Below are positions 39,436 through 50,344 of a stretch of 64,000 nucleotides of DNA, in pieces. Made by a program: the position numbers and the translations under genes. Source of the stretch: Euleptes europaea (Eukaryota > Chordata > Lepidosauria > Squamata > Sphaerodactylidae); assembly GCF_029931775.1 (NCBI RefSeq), contig NC_079312.1, positions 12,345,821 to 12,409,820 on the forward strand, read 5' to 3'. Position 1 is the first letter of the stretch. The number at the start of each line of letters is the position of its first letter. Under the pieces are notes generated by a model. The model had not been told where the DNA came from. It saw only the letters and a list, made by a program, of their open reading frames with translations, and made no database searches.

Positions 39436-42400
39436 CTGGAACCACAAAAGGAGTGTGATGAAAACGGGAAAGAGAAATGGAAGCTAGAGAGAGGAAACCA
39501 TAAAAAAATTACACAGTAGAATCCTGCATACAGCATTAGATAGTAGGATCTGTACACAGTGGTACAGTCTTCAGTCCCTAACCATTTACCCCAAGCTTCT
39601 CTCTGAGTCGTTTGTACACTGCAACCAGTGTGGTGTAGAGCCAGTGTGGTGTAGTGGTTAAGAGTGGTGGTTTGGAGCAGTGGACTTTAATCTGGAGAAC
39701 TAGCTTTGATTCCCCACTCCTTCACATGAGCAGCAGATGCTAATCTGGTGAACCGGGTTGGTTTCCCCACTCCTCCACATGAAGCCTGCTGGGTGACCTT
39801 GGGCTAGTCACAGCTCTCTTAGAGCTCTCTCAGCCTCACCTACCTCACAGGGTGTCTGTTGTGGGGAGGGGAAGGGAAGGTGATTGTAAGCCGGTTTGAG
39901 TCTCCCTTAAGTGGTAGAGAAAGCCGGCATATAAAAACCAACTCTTCTTCTTCAACCCCATCGCCTGCATGGAAAAGCCCTCTTAAATAATTCAGTTTTG
40001 CATAGTTTGTGGAAAGCCGGGAGAGTGGGAACCTTCCTGACTTCCTCAGGCAGGCTGTTCCATAAGATGGGGGCCACAGAGAAGGCACGTGTACGGGCAG
40101 TTGTTAGGAAAGGTGTCAGCATGAGCCATGGCGCCCAAGGGATCCCTGCAAAAAAGGCTCAGATTTAGGATTCAGCAGGTGCTCAGCTGCCTTGAACAAC
40201 GGGAATGGTCTTGATTTAGCTAATGCAACAGAAGCAGAGAAATAACATTTCTTTGCCGCTGCCATCACTGCTTCATAAGTCTTACAATGAACTCTAAAGC
40301 ATAATCTGTCAGATTCTGTATAAGTTCTCCGCCAGTACCTCATGTTGTTCTCTCTCTTTCTGTCACTTTCACATTTACATTATTTTTCTTATATTATAGT
40401 TAATATCATTGTATGCACTCATTTTCCAATTAACAATTTACATTAGCTTTACATTTTAAACACATTTCAAACGCCTGGGCAAACATTCTGTCTCCCCAGC
40501 TCCCTGTGATGAGAAATCTATTAACTTACTTTGTTTATACCTGACTTTTCTCCCCAGTGGGGACCCAAAGTGGCTCACAACATTCTCCCCTCCTCCATTT
40601 TATCCTCATGACAACCCTGTGAGGTAGGCTAGGCTGGGAGATTGCGACAGGGCCAAGGTCTCTTGGCACACTCCTGTGCAGGAGTGGGGATTCGAACCTA
40701 GATCCTTGCCTAACACTCTAACCACTACACTACGCTGGCCCTCCAGATACTTTAGTATCACTTAAGCAGTGGGAATCCTCACCCTGCAAGGCGGCATCAC
40801 TTCTGCTCTCTGTCTTGACCTCTGTGAGGAGCCACCTCTGAGTGGATTCCAACAACGTTTGCTCGGTGTCAGGAAAATTCACGGTTACCTCTTCAATCAA
40901 GCCCATCACCTGAAAGCGAAGAAGAGTTGGTTTTTATATGCTGACTTCCTCTCCCACTTAAGGAAGAATCAAACCGGCTTACAATCTCCTTCCTTTCCCC
41001 TCCCCACAACAGACACCATGTGAGGTAGGTGGGGCTGAGAGAGCCGTGACCAGCCCAAGGTCACCCAGCTGGCTTTGTGTAGGAGTGGGGAAACAAATCC
41101 AGCTCACCAGATTAGACTCCGCCACTCATGTGGAGGAGTGGGGGATCGAACCCGGTTCTCCAGATCAGACTCCGCCGCTCCAAACCACCGCTCTTAACCA
41201 CTACACCACGCTGGCAAGGAACATTTTATTTGTGACGACCAACCTGACGGGATGGCAAATTGTACTGTCATGTCAACAAACAGTTGCTTCATCTGGCTTT
41301 GTTAGGGCTACTTGTGTCCAACAACAGGCTGGAGAAAACAATCGATTAAATAATCAAAGCTTCTGTGAGTCTACTGTATCCATCCCAGAGGAGGCTGCCC
41401 ACTGAGCTTCTGAATGAGTTGCTGCTCTAGCCTGGCCTTTTTCTAATTAGCCTTCACCTCAAGCAGGGAATGCAGTAACATTTTCACTATTGGGAGAAGA
41501 CTGGATTGCTTGGGCACACTGCAGAATTATCCACTCCCAGAGGAGGCTGTCTGTTCTGTCTCTGCATGACCTGCAGGCTCGGGGCTTGCCTCCTTTGAAT
41601 CCAGCTCCTCCATGGGAGCCAGATGATGCAATCATGCATTCAGTCACTGGATCATTCAGTCCCTTACAATGTAGAGATGGATTAAGATGGAGTTTGCCCA
41701 TTGTATCCCTGTACAATTTACAACTCTGGCCGTTCTACTTTCCAACCAGGTTCCCTGGAAGTAGGCATTTTTGCTATGTTTTGGCACTTTACATGATTAA
41801 ATCTCTCAATCCCTTCAGATGCAGAAATGTAGCAGGATTATTTACACAGGGGGCTGCCTGTGGCATCCCTGCATGATTCAGTTCTCGGGCCTTCCTTCTG
41901 TCCAGTCACGTCCCCTTGTGAGATGTAGGTAATTCCGCTGGGACTCTGTGAATGTTTGTTATCAATAAATCCTTTCTACAGTAGAATTACCTCCATTCAG
42001 ATGAGGCTTCCCATAGCCTCTCTGCATGATTTCCTGCAGTGGCTTTACCTCCCTCTGATCGACTGCACGAAATGTGACTGGATCACTCAATCACTTCTGA
42101 CGCAAAGACGTAGTTGAATTACCTGCCGTCTCAGAAGGAACAGGCAGCACAGTGACTCACACAGCGGCAGGTCAGCTGCTCAGAGCATGGGTAGTTTTTA
42201 CTCGTACACTGTTCAGGTGAAAAGAGCAAGAGTCCAGTAGCGCCTTAAAGACTGACACCATTTCTGGCGGAGAATCAGCTTCCGTGAGTCATGACTCACA
42301 AAAGCTCCTATCCTGCCAGAAATTTTGTTAGTCTTTAAGGTACTACTGGACTCTTGCTCTTTTCTACTGCTGTCTACAGACTAACATGGCTATCCATCAT

Positions 42401-43150
42401 GTTCAGGTGAAAACACTGAACACCCCTCTCATTTCATCTCAGAGAAAAAGCGTGTCCTAGCAATCAGGATGTTCTCACCGCCTCTTGCTGCCCATTGGTC
42501 TGTCGGTTCCTCAGCAGGAAATCCTCGGCTAGGGCCACTGCTTGGCCTCCAGTCTCCGGCAGACTTCCCTGTACCCAGCTCTGCATTCCTTGGGGCAGGA
42601 CAGACAGGAATTGCTCTATAACCACCAGCTCCAGGATCTGCTCCTTGGTATATCTCTTTGGATTCAGCCACCCATGACACAGGTTGTGAAGCTGGCTGTA
42701 GGTCTCTCGGGGGCCCTTGGGCTCCTGGTAGCAGAACTGCCTGAAGAGCTGCCGCTGGGTCTCTGCGTTCTCCGCCTCTTCCTTCCCTTTCCCATTATCC
42801 TCTCCATCTCTGGAGCCATGAAGACCTGGTAAAATTTGAGCTGCTGGCTCTCCTCCAGCCCACTGGCTAGAAACTATGGACTCTTCAAAGGAGACCAGAG
42901 TCCCTTTTGCGTCACCCCCCAGAACAGTCCCCGGTGCCTCCGGGCTTCCCATTTCAACGTGAGGAGACTGAACCACTCTGAGGAAATCTTGCCACTGGAC
43001 TTCCCAGCTCTGGGACAAAAGCCCCTCTTCTGCTTCCTGCTTGACGCATTTTGGCACTTTCCATTTTGGAAACTGCCCAATCGTCTCCACCTGAAGAATA
43101 TGGAGCTCTTCTCCTGTTCCTTCTGATCTCGTGGGGTCTTCCCTCTCCAT
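38561..43150 (-). CDS. SCAN - degenerate KRAB - C2H2 protein, three coding exons, 557 aa
   Basis: Exons 43150-42479, 40909-40783 and 39435-38561, joined in phases 0 and 1. SCAN lies at about residues 131-216, with VKQE at 36-39 as a likely SUMO site (common in SCAN proteins). The middle exon has the size and phase of a KRAB-A exon (127 nt), but the sequence is eroded: IEEVTVNF aligns with FEEVAVYF, while EEEW is replaced by DTEQ and MLE by KTE. Loss of these residues predicts no TRIM28 binding. The array has eight fingers, two of them missing a Cys (YKSTDCG and YACSDRS). No B-box exon was found. It converges on the SCAN-KRAB-ZNF gene. Role inferred: SCAN-dimerising DNA-binding regulator without the KRAB silencer function. 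Confidence 0.87.
39635..39953 (+). mobile_element. tRNA-derived SINE B, sense, full length
   Basis: The clearest sense copy: GTGGTGTAGTGGTTAAGAGT head, TTTGATTCCCCACTCC B-box region, GCATATAAAAACCAACTCTT tail. It lies in the last intron of the minus-strand gene. Confidence 0.9.
39954..40782. mobile_element. LINE-like remnant and an antisense SINE C
   Basis: 39960-40350 reads like an old LINE 3' part (AAGCCCTCTTAAATAATTCA, GGCAGGCTGTTCCATAAGAT). 40525-40742 is an antisense family-C SINE. Confidence 0.55.
40783..40909 (-). CDS. SCAN-vKRAB-ZNF exon 2: variant KRAB A box
   Basis: 127 nt, acceptor CTTTCAG at 40910-40916, donor GTGAGG, phase 0 to 1. The alignment to KRAB keeps EEV, V.F and the QR position but not W or MLE. 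Confidence 0.8.
40916..41214 (-). mobile_element. tRNA-derived SINE B next to the variant KRAB exon
   Basis: The tail abuts the acceptor of the variant KRAB exon: GAAGAAGAGTTGG starts 7 bases beyond the CAG. The exon's pyrimidine tract is therefore formed largely by SINE tail sequence (antisense CTTCTTCG). Confidence 0.85.
41360..42160. repeat. decayed tandem repeat, unit about 131-156 bp
   Basis: A marker resembling GTAGAATTACC recurs at about 41524, 41680, 41836, 41985 and 42116. Each is followed by a 'GGCTGCC..' block and 'GCATCCCTGCATGATT' and later by 'GGATCA.TCA.TC.CTT'. Units are strongly diverged. It lies in the intron between SCAN and variant KRAB exons. Confidence 0.65.
42222..42402. 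repeat. foldback element (Penelope-type end, both orientations)
   Basis: The left arm AGAGCAAGAGTCCAGTAGCG and right arm TACTACTGGACTCTTGCTCT are inverted copies; the CATGACTCACAAAAG turn lies between them. Confidence 0.8.
42479..43150 (-). CDS. SCAN-vKRAB-ZNF exon 1: SCAN domain
   Basis: ATG at 43150-43148; 224 codons to phase 0 before GTGAGAAC. SCAN motifs: [48 protein letters not shown]. Candidate acceptors upstream include CTTCTCTCTGCTATAG near 43230, giving a short 5' UTR. Confidence 0.92.
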
Positions 43151-43735
43151 TTTGTTCGTCCGGCTTCACACCCTGCTCCGGCCTTCTCAGCCTGGAATTG
43201 CAGATCCGGGGTTGAGAATTTCCCCTGTTGATTCTATAGCAGAGAGAAGGTACCGTAATTTGGGCCTCCCATCAAATGGGGGGGGGGGATGCCCAGCCTC
43301 TGGCCCTGAGCATGGGTGTTTCTCTGCACAAGAGAAAGTTGCCAAATGATGGAGCTTTATCTGCAGAGCTTCATATTATCGGGATCTCCGAATGGAAGCT
43401 GGTGACTTTCTCCTACCACCAAGAAGCCTTTGTCCCTGGAAGAAAGAGACACAACGAAGAGAAAATTGAGATGGTTAATAATAACACTTCACATTTACAT
43501 ATACTATGCGAGAGACAGAGGTCCCATCTAGACATGATGGGTGTCCCTGGGTTCAAGTAGCTATTTTAAAAGTGAGTTCCCAGCTGGGCTCTACGTGGGG
43601 CTGTGCTTGAAGGCTAAAGTTGATGCAGAATACTGAGGCCAGAGTATTGAGAGGAGAGGGTTGTAGAGATTATATTACTCCAGTCTTGTTCCATCTACAC
43701 TGGCTTCCAGTTTGCTTCCAGGCTCAATTCAAGGT
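43151..43735. other. 5' region of the minus-strand SCAN gene
   Basis: Holds the probable 5' UTR of the SCAN exon and possible acceptors. A G run lies at 43278-43288. No CpG-rich promoter is evident, so the start site may lie further right. Confidence 0.4.
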
Positions 43736-44305
43736 AGAAGAAGAAGGGTTGGTTTTTATACCACGTTTTCTCTACCTTTAAGGAGTCTCGAAACGGCTTA
43801 CGCTCACCTCCCCTTCCTCTCCTCACAACAGACATCTTGTGAGATAGGTGGGGCTGAGAGAATTTGGAGAGAATGGTGACTGGCCCGAGGTCACCCAGCA
43901 GGCTTGTGGGGAATCAAACCCAGTTCTCCAGATTAGAGACTGCTGCTCTTAGCCTCTACCCCACGCTGGTCTTGACCTTCACAACCTGGGACCAACATAC
44001 CGTAACCACCAGCTCCTCCCATACAAATCTAGCTGTACACTCTGGTCCTCTTCAGAAGCCTTGTTTTGGTTGCCCGAACCTTCCCCTCCCCTCCCCACCC
44101 TGTGAGGTAGGTGGGGCTGAGAGAGCTCTAAGAGAGCTGTGACTAGCCCAAGGTCACCCAGCTGGCTTCGTGCAGAGGAGCGGGGAAACAAATCCAGTTC
44201 ACCAGATTAGCCTCTGCCGCTCATGCGGAGGAGTGGGGAATCAAACCCGGTTCTCCGGATCAGAGTCCACCAATCCAAAGCACCACTCTTAACCACTACA
44301 CCAGC
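43736..44305 (-). mobile_element. two antisense SINE B copies
   Basis: 43736-43970 is a shorter variant. 44075-44305 lacks the tail end and starts at the CCCTGTGAGGTAGGTGGGG block. Confidence 0.8.
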
Positions 44306-45019
44306 GTTTTCCCTGCCTGGGACCCTGGAGAGACCAAGGATCCCACTCTGTTTGAAGCAGAGATGCACATCTCCCCATGCTAGCCATGTGCTTCCTCTGA
44401 GTTCTGCCAGCCCTGGCTGCCCCCTCCCCAAACCCACATCTCCCCTCTGCCCGATCCCTTGCACCTCCGACTCACTGGTCCCATTGCAAGCAGGAAATGC
44501 AAAAGCTCAGTTTTGCAGAAGTGGCTGGACAGACACCCTCCCCTCCCAGCCAAAATGTAGTCCCTCTCCAGGAACAGGAGCTCAGTGGCTTTAACCCCTA
44601 GATGGTCAGAAGAAAGGGCCACCTGCCTCTCTCTATCCATTGCTAAAACCAGGTCCAGGGCTGCTTATTTTAAAAACCAACCAAAAACTGCAGGATGTTT
44701 CTGGGGCCCTTTTGTTTCTGTCATCTGGGAGAGGGAAGCAGCTGGGAAGATGGAAGGAGAAAGCAGGCACGGGGAAAAGGAAGCAAGCACCCAGAAGCCT
44801 GAGAGGTAGTGGGATGTAGCGGTTGCAGCGCCAGACTAGAATTGGGTTCAGGTCTCCCCTCAGCCACAAAACTCACTGGGTAACTTTGGGTCGGTGACTC
44901 CCTCTTTCAGCCTAGCCTCCCTCACAGGGTTGTTGTAAAGATAGAATGGAGGCGAGGAGAACTGTGCACTGAAGCGCCTTGGTGATAATACTTGGATAAA
45001 CATGGATACAGAATGTACC
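44306..45019. other. intergenic stretch with a sense SINE C
   Basis: 44805-44995 is a family-C SINE (GTAGTGGGATGTAGCGGTTG, AGGGTTGTTGTAAAGATAG). 44306-44800 is unrecognised. Confidence 0.5.
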
Positions 45020-45027
45020 CAATAAAC

Positions 45028-45309
45028 CAGTGGTTCCCAACCTTTTTTTTGACCAGGGACCACTAGGACTTTTTTGTTCGGTGCAGGGACCCCAAGGTTC
45101 AAAATAAAAATTCCGAGAATTTGAAAATAAACTTTAATCATAACTGTTAAACATTAAACTTAGAATAATATTTGAATATATATATTTATAATAGAGAACT
45201 TTTAATTGAAAATATTAATTTGTTATGGGTTTATAACTTTGTTTCGCGGACCTTAATTTAGTTCTTGTGGACCCCCAGGGGTCCGCGGACCCCCGGTTGG
45301 GAACCAGTG
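45028..45309 (+). mobile_element. hAT-type non-autonomous element, 8-bp target duplication
   Basis: CAGTGGTTCCCAACC at the left and GGTTGGGAACCAGTG at the right; CAATAAAC flanks both sides (45020-45027 and 45310-45317). The AT-rich centre is nearly identical to 47352-47626 in reverse. Confidence 0.92.
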
Positions 45310-45442
45310 CAATAAACAGACTGCTAGTTTTGCTTCTGACGGGGATGAGTTTGGTGATCCGAGAGCCAGGGTAGTGCAATGAATAAGGAGTTGGACTTTA
45401 ATTGGAAAGTCCTGCGTTCAAGAGACTGTTTTGCCATCTAAA

Positions 45443-45988
45443 CCAGTGGTTCTCAACCTGGGGCCATATGCCCCCCGGGGGGGGGGGCTCCCAGGATATT
45501 CCAAGGGGGCCACAGGTGAAAATTGCATAAATGGGGGGCCACGGCACGAGACTAGGGGGCCACAGAGGGAAGTGAGAAGTGAAGAAAACAGAAAACACAT
45601 GACAACCTAACACACGACTTTCTTCATTGCACTTCTGTGCATCGTTTGCAACCTTGGGCAACGGTGGCAGAGGCTTTGTTCTCCCTTGTATGTGAACATT
45701 GTAGTTTATTAGCGCGTTGTATTCCCTTTTCGAGGGATCAATAAATAAATTGTTTATTACGGTCCTTTGACCAAACAGAAAATATTTACAGGTACGATGC
45801 TCTACCCAGAGCGGCTTTTTGTGGGTTTTTTGTTGTTGTTGTAAATTTCAGTTTCCCAATGAGAACTGCATGTGTGCATTTTGGGTGGCTGTTTATGCTT
45901 CTTTGCACCTTGGCTATTTACAACACATTGAAATAGCTACCAAGTCGGGAGGAGGCCACGGTCGGAAAAAGTTGAGGACCACTGATCG
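45443..45988 (+). mobile_element. larger hAT-like element with a LINE-tail remnant inside
   Basis: CAGTGGTTCTCAACCT at the left, AGTTGAGGACCACTG at the right, flanks ATCTAAAC and ATCGAAAC (7 of 8). 45735-45790 resembles the antisense LINE 3' tail at 12226. Confidence 0.7.
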
Positions 45989-46334
45989 AAACTGTGGAGC
46001 TGCGGAGTCTCTCAGGCTTACCTGCCGCACAGGGTTACGAGGTAAGACAGGCTATGCATCCCCTTTCCCCCTTACAGACAGTGTTACAAACATGAATGAT
46101 TTGCTACACTGAATTGGAAGAAGAGTGTCAGTGCTCTAGGTTGGGGGGAAATTTGTGAAGCCCTGCAAACAGAAGTCTTTCTCCACTGATCAAATCACCT
46201 TTCAAATCACGATATTTGCCATTTATATGGTGTTTTCAGCACTCACGGTGATTTCTAGTATTATCTTGTAAACTTTATGACAGTAGTTTAAAGTAGGCTC
46301 GTATTATTCCCATAACACATGGGGGGACAGCGTT

Positions 46335-46865
46335 AGGGTTGCCAACCTCCAGGTACCGGGGGGAAGAAAATTAGACACCACTGTACATATATCAAGAGAT
46401 TTGGAAATTAGTACAGGAGCGAAATTACTATTAAACAAAGTGCAAAACTTTATAACAAGCTACGTGCAATGACATACAATGTAGGACAATATATACAAAA
46501 GGACCTACAACAATAATTTACAAATATTCATATTCTCAATAATGTAATTTTAGGCTGCTGTAAAGGACACAGAGTACCTGGCTCCCAAGAAGCAGTAGTT
46601 CACAGCAGGCCAGCCCTGGGGCAGTAACGTAACCAAGCTCACCTGGGTTTGGTACCTTGGGTTGCCAACCTCCAGGTACCATCTGGAGATCTCCTGCTAT
46701 TACAACTGATCTCCAGCAGATAGAGATCAGTTTACCTGGAGAAAATGGTCGCTTTGGCAATTGGACTCTATGGCATGGAAGTCCCTCCCCTCCCCAAACC
46801 CTGCCCTCTTCAGGCTCCGCCTCCAAAACTTCCCACTGGTGGCAAAGAGGGACCTGGCAACCCTA
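46335..46865 (+). mobile_element. GTTGCCAAC-family MITE split by an AT-rich insertion
   Basis: The MITE end (46336-46357) is duplicated for 22 bases at 46659-46680. Between them is a 301-bp AT-rich insert with CCCAAGAAGC near its end. The MITE then runs to CTGGCAACCCTAG at 46865. Confidence 0.75.
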
Positions 46866-47216
46866 GACAGTGTTGATGGCTGAAATAGGATTGTGAGGAT
46901 GTTTTGAGGCAGCTGTTGTTTTCTTTAAAATAATGTATTCTGGCAGTTACCATTTGTACTTTTGGCTGCCTTGAGGAGTTTCGTAGGGCAGGACAGAAAC
47001 GCTGCAAACATTTTCACCGGTGTATTCTGCAGTTGTGTCTGGGATTGTCAACATTCCCCACATTTTTGTAGAAATGGGTGCTTAGATCCGGAGCACTGGA
47101 ACCAGGAAGCCAGGAGTTGATCTGACGTTAGAGTGAATCTGAAGGGAGGCTTCATATGGTGTAAACCTGTGTTGCATAATTCAGCGTTGGACACATTCTG
47201 TCTGCGTTTTTCTCTT
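46866..47216. other. intergenic stretch, nothing recognised
   Basis: No domain or repeat that I can name. Confidence 0.35.
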
Positions 47217-47815
47217 CCAGGAAAGCGGGGGCCATGGGAACTTGGGATCTTCTGCATGCCAAGCAGATGCTTTACCACTGAGCCATGGCCCCTCCCCTCA
47301 AAATCTCATCCCTGTGTCGAACACATGAACATATGAAGCTTCCTTCTACAGCACTGGTTCCCAACCAGGGGTCCGTGGACCCCCAGGGGTCCGTGAGAAC
47401 TAAATTAAGGTCCGCGAAACAAAGTTATAAACCCATAATAAATTAATATTTTCAATTAAAAGTTCTCTATTATAATATATATATATATATTCAAATATTA
47501 TTCTAACTTTAATGTTTAACTAACAGTTATGATTAAAGTTTATTTTCTCTGAATTTTTATTTTGAACCCTGCACCGAACAAAAAAGTCCTAGTGGTCCCT
47601 GGTCAAAAAAAGGTTGGGAACCACTGTTCTACAGTGTCAGACCCTCGGTCTAGCAAAGTCAGTATCGTCTCCTCAGTCTGGCAGCAGTTCTCCAGGGTCT
47701 CTGGCAGTGGTCTTTCACATCGCCTACTGCCTGACCTTTTAACTGGAGATGCCGTGGATTGAACCTGGGACCGTCTGCATACTGAGCGGATGCCCTATCA
47801 TTGAGCCACGACCCC
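47217..47815 (-). mobile_element. two SINE A pieces, one interrupted by a hAT element
   Basis: 47217-47300 is a head fragment. A second antisense copy runs 47325-47351 and resumes at 47627-47815 after the hAT insert. Confidence 0.82.
47352..47626 (-). mobile_element. hAT-type element inserted in a SINE, 8-bp target duplication
   Basis: Starts CACTGGTTCCCAACC, ends GGTTGGGAACCACTG; TTCTACAG is duplicated at 47344-47351 and 47627-47634. It is the inverted near-twin of 45028-45309. Confidence 0.92.
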
Positions 47816-47949
47816 AGCAGGGCACCCTAAAGACCGACAGGTTTATTGCGGCATAAGAGTCTGTAGAGGCAGATGTGACAGCTCCCTGGTGGCGGTGAAA
47901 AGAGCCAGCAACCACGGTAGGATTTTCAAAGCAGGAGACAAATATAGGT

Positions 47950-48080
47950 GGTTGCCATCGGCTGGCTCTGCACTTCCTTGGTGGTCTCCCACCCAAGTAC
48001 TAACCAGGGCTGAATCTGTTTAGCTTCAGAGAGCTGATGCGATCAGGCTAGCCTGGGCCATCCAGGTCAAGCCGGGCCCA
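47950..48080 (-). mobile_element. 5S-rRNA-headed SINE, head part
   Basis: CTTGGTGGTCTCCCACCCAA and TGTTTAGCTTCAGAGAGCTG are antisense 5S sequence, continuing through GGCTAGCCTGGGCCATCCAG. Confidence 0.8.
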
Positions 48081-48600
48081 ATAAACCTGCCTGTTTTTAA
48101 GGTGCTGCCGGATTCTCTGTTGTTGCATCGGCTGCAGCCGACTGCCTCCACCTTCCCTTGCTGGAATTTGGTTTCCTGCAGAAAGGGTTAAGCTGACCGA
48201 GTCTGTGTGCCTAGTGGGGCACCGAGGAAGGAGGGTTGTAAACTGGCTTGAGTCACTTCCTGCATTTCACCGCACCCCCCCCCTTCGCCTGGGAAAGAGT
48301 CCAGTGTTGGGGGGTCAGTGTGGCTGGGAAGGGAACCAGGTGAGCTGAAAGTGGGTTTGGGGAAAGAAAGGCAGGAGAGGGCTGTTGGGAAACTCCCGTG
48401 AGAATTGGGCGCCAGCTTAATGACAGATTTGATCCACAGGTAAACACAGCCGACATTTAGCCTGGCAGGGTCATGGGGATGGGGTGTGTGTGTGTGTGTG
48501 GGGAGCAGAAAGAGCTGTTGAGTGTGAGGATGTGGGGTGGGAGGAGGTCAGGAAAGAGTGTGAGAAGCCCCCCCCTTCAAAGTCAGGGAAGATGGCTTTT
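48081..48600. other. intergenic stretch, no gene
   Basis: A C run lies at 48275-48284 and a TG run at 48485-48500. No coding exon or named repeat. Confidence 0.35.
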
Positions 48601-49060
48601 GTCACATCCCTCCAAGATCCCTTCCACAAATACACAGGGAGAGGTCTATCAGTGGCCACTAGCCACAAGAGCTATGTGAAGCTTCACTATACAGAGGCAG
48701 TACACCTCTGAATACCAGAAGTCAAAGTACAAAGAAGGGGGAGGGCCATCAGTTGCCCTGCCCTGAACAAGAGTTTTCCAAAACTGGCTGTTGGAAACAT
48801 GATACTAGGCTATGTGGACTCTTTGTTCTCTGTTCTTACAGCTGTAGGGAAGATGAACATACATTTTGTCGGTCAGTAAAGATGAGGTGTGATAGTTCAA
48901 TGGAACCTCCATGCTCAGAGGCAGTGTATCTCTGAACGGCAGCTGCTGGAGAGCAATCGCAGGGAGAAGCTTTGTCTTCTCTGACCTGGTTGTAGGTCTT
49001 CTCGGGGCAGGATGCTGGAGTAAATGGATTTTTGCTCTGATCCAGTATGTTCCTTTCCAC
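48601..49060 (+). mobile_element. two CR1-type 3' UTR fragments in tandem
   Basis: Both contain an 'AGAGGCAGT.TA.CTCTGAA' block (48693 and 48918) and the later piece reaches GATCCAGTATGTTCC. They resemble the subfamily at 62437-62838. Confidence 0.6.
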
Positions 49061-49253
49061 ATCTGGGATGTAGATCCCTCCTCTGCTCTGAGTCATGTAA
49101 ACTGGCAGGCAGCTGGAGCTGAAACATTCAAAATTTGGGCTGTAATGCTCAATCACAAGAAGTTAGGTGAAATCCTTGCTAACAGATGCGCCTGATTAAC
49201 TGAGCGGTGGATTCTTTTTGTAAAAGAACATTTTAAACACAACATTAAAATGT

Positions 49254-49320
49254 TTTTTGTGTGTGTAAAGTGCCGTCAAGTCGCAGCCGACTTATGGTGA
49301 CCCCTTTTTTTGGGTTTTAG
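49254..49320 (-). mobile_element. Bov-B-like SINE tail fragment
   Basis: (TG)n then AAGTGCCGTCAAGTCGCAGC, cut off after TTTTGGGTTTT. Confidence 0.75.
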
Positions 49321-50165
49321 ACTTCTACAAATGAGTGCAAACTTAATCAAAAAATGAATTGTTTGAAATTTAGGCTGCAATCCCAGGTGCATTTACCCGG
49401 GATCAAGCTCCACCAGTGAGGGTTACTTCTGAGTAGACTTGCCTAGGCTAGTGCTTTGCAGTTGCAGGTCTAAGCAAACTACTAAAGTGCCATTGAATTA
49501 AGTAGGCTTGCTTCTGAGTAAACATACATGGGATCCGGATGCACAATTTATTTAATAAATCCGAGTGTTCCCATAGCATGCTTTTACGTGTTCAAAGTTC
49601 TTCATCTAGTTTAGCTCAGTAGCCTTTAAAATAACGTAGTATTATTCTTTTGTAGATAGGAGCCAACTTAGAGACCAAATCTGCTGAAGCAAGCCTAAGC
49701 AGGTCTACTCAGAAGTAAGTCCCATTTCATCCAATGGAATTTACTCCCAGGAAAGTGTTCTTAGGATTTCAACCTAAGTTTACCTGGTAAGTATTTCCAA
49801 TTTAAGATTCTGGCTCATATTCGTACCTGCTGTATTCCAGAAAGGGACAGCAGGAAGTTAATGACAAATTTAATTGGGAATTGTATCAGGACATTTTCTA
49901 GAAAATCTTGAACTGAAAAATTTCCAGATTATTTTTCTTGGGAAATCTTCCAACGCCCTGCATCAATTGAGATCCAATTGACCATATTTATTGGACTTAC
50001 AATAAGTATGCAAAACATTTAAAGCATGCCACATTAATTTTACATGTATAAATATCCCAACAGGTTCCCTCCCCCAAAAAATAACAATAGTACTAAAATT
50101 AAAATTCAGTTCAAGACTGTGGCTTAAATGCTGTGTTCAAACAAATTCAGAGTTTTGCCTGGAAA
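49321..50165. other. intergenic stretch with palindromic MITE remnants
   Basis: 49375-49560 and 49680-49790 contain repeated 'CTTCTGAGTAAAC / TTTACTC' blocks like the hairpin repeat at 32253. The rest is AT-rich and unrecognised. Confidence 0.5.
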
Positions 50166-50169
50166 TTAT

Positions 50170-50330
50170 TTTTGGGTGAGGTGTTGGTGACCTGGGACCA
50201 GTCACACAGTCAGCCTGTCCTACCTCACAGGGTTGTTGCTGGCAAGATAACGCAGAGGAGGGGGAGAATGCTGTAAGCCATTTCAGGTCTTTATTGGGGA
50301 GAAAAGCGAGGAATAAATCAAGCAAATAAA
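50170..50330 (+). mobile_element. tRNA-derived SINE C, 3' part
   Basis: GACCAGTCACACAGTCAG, TACCTCACAGGGTTGTTGCT and the AATAAATCAAGCAAATAAAT end. Confidence 0.7.
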
Positions 50331-50344
50331 TACACGAATAAAGA

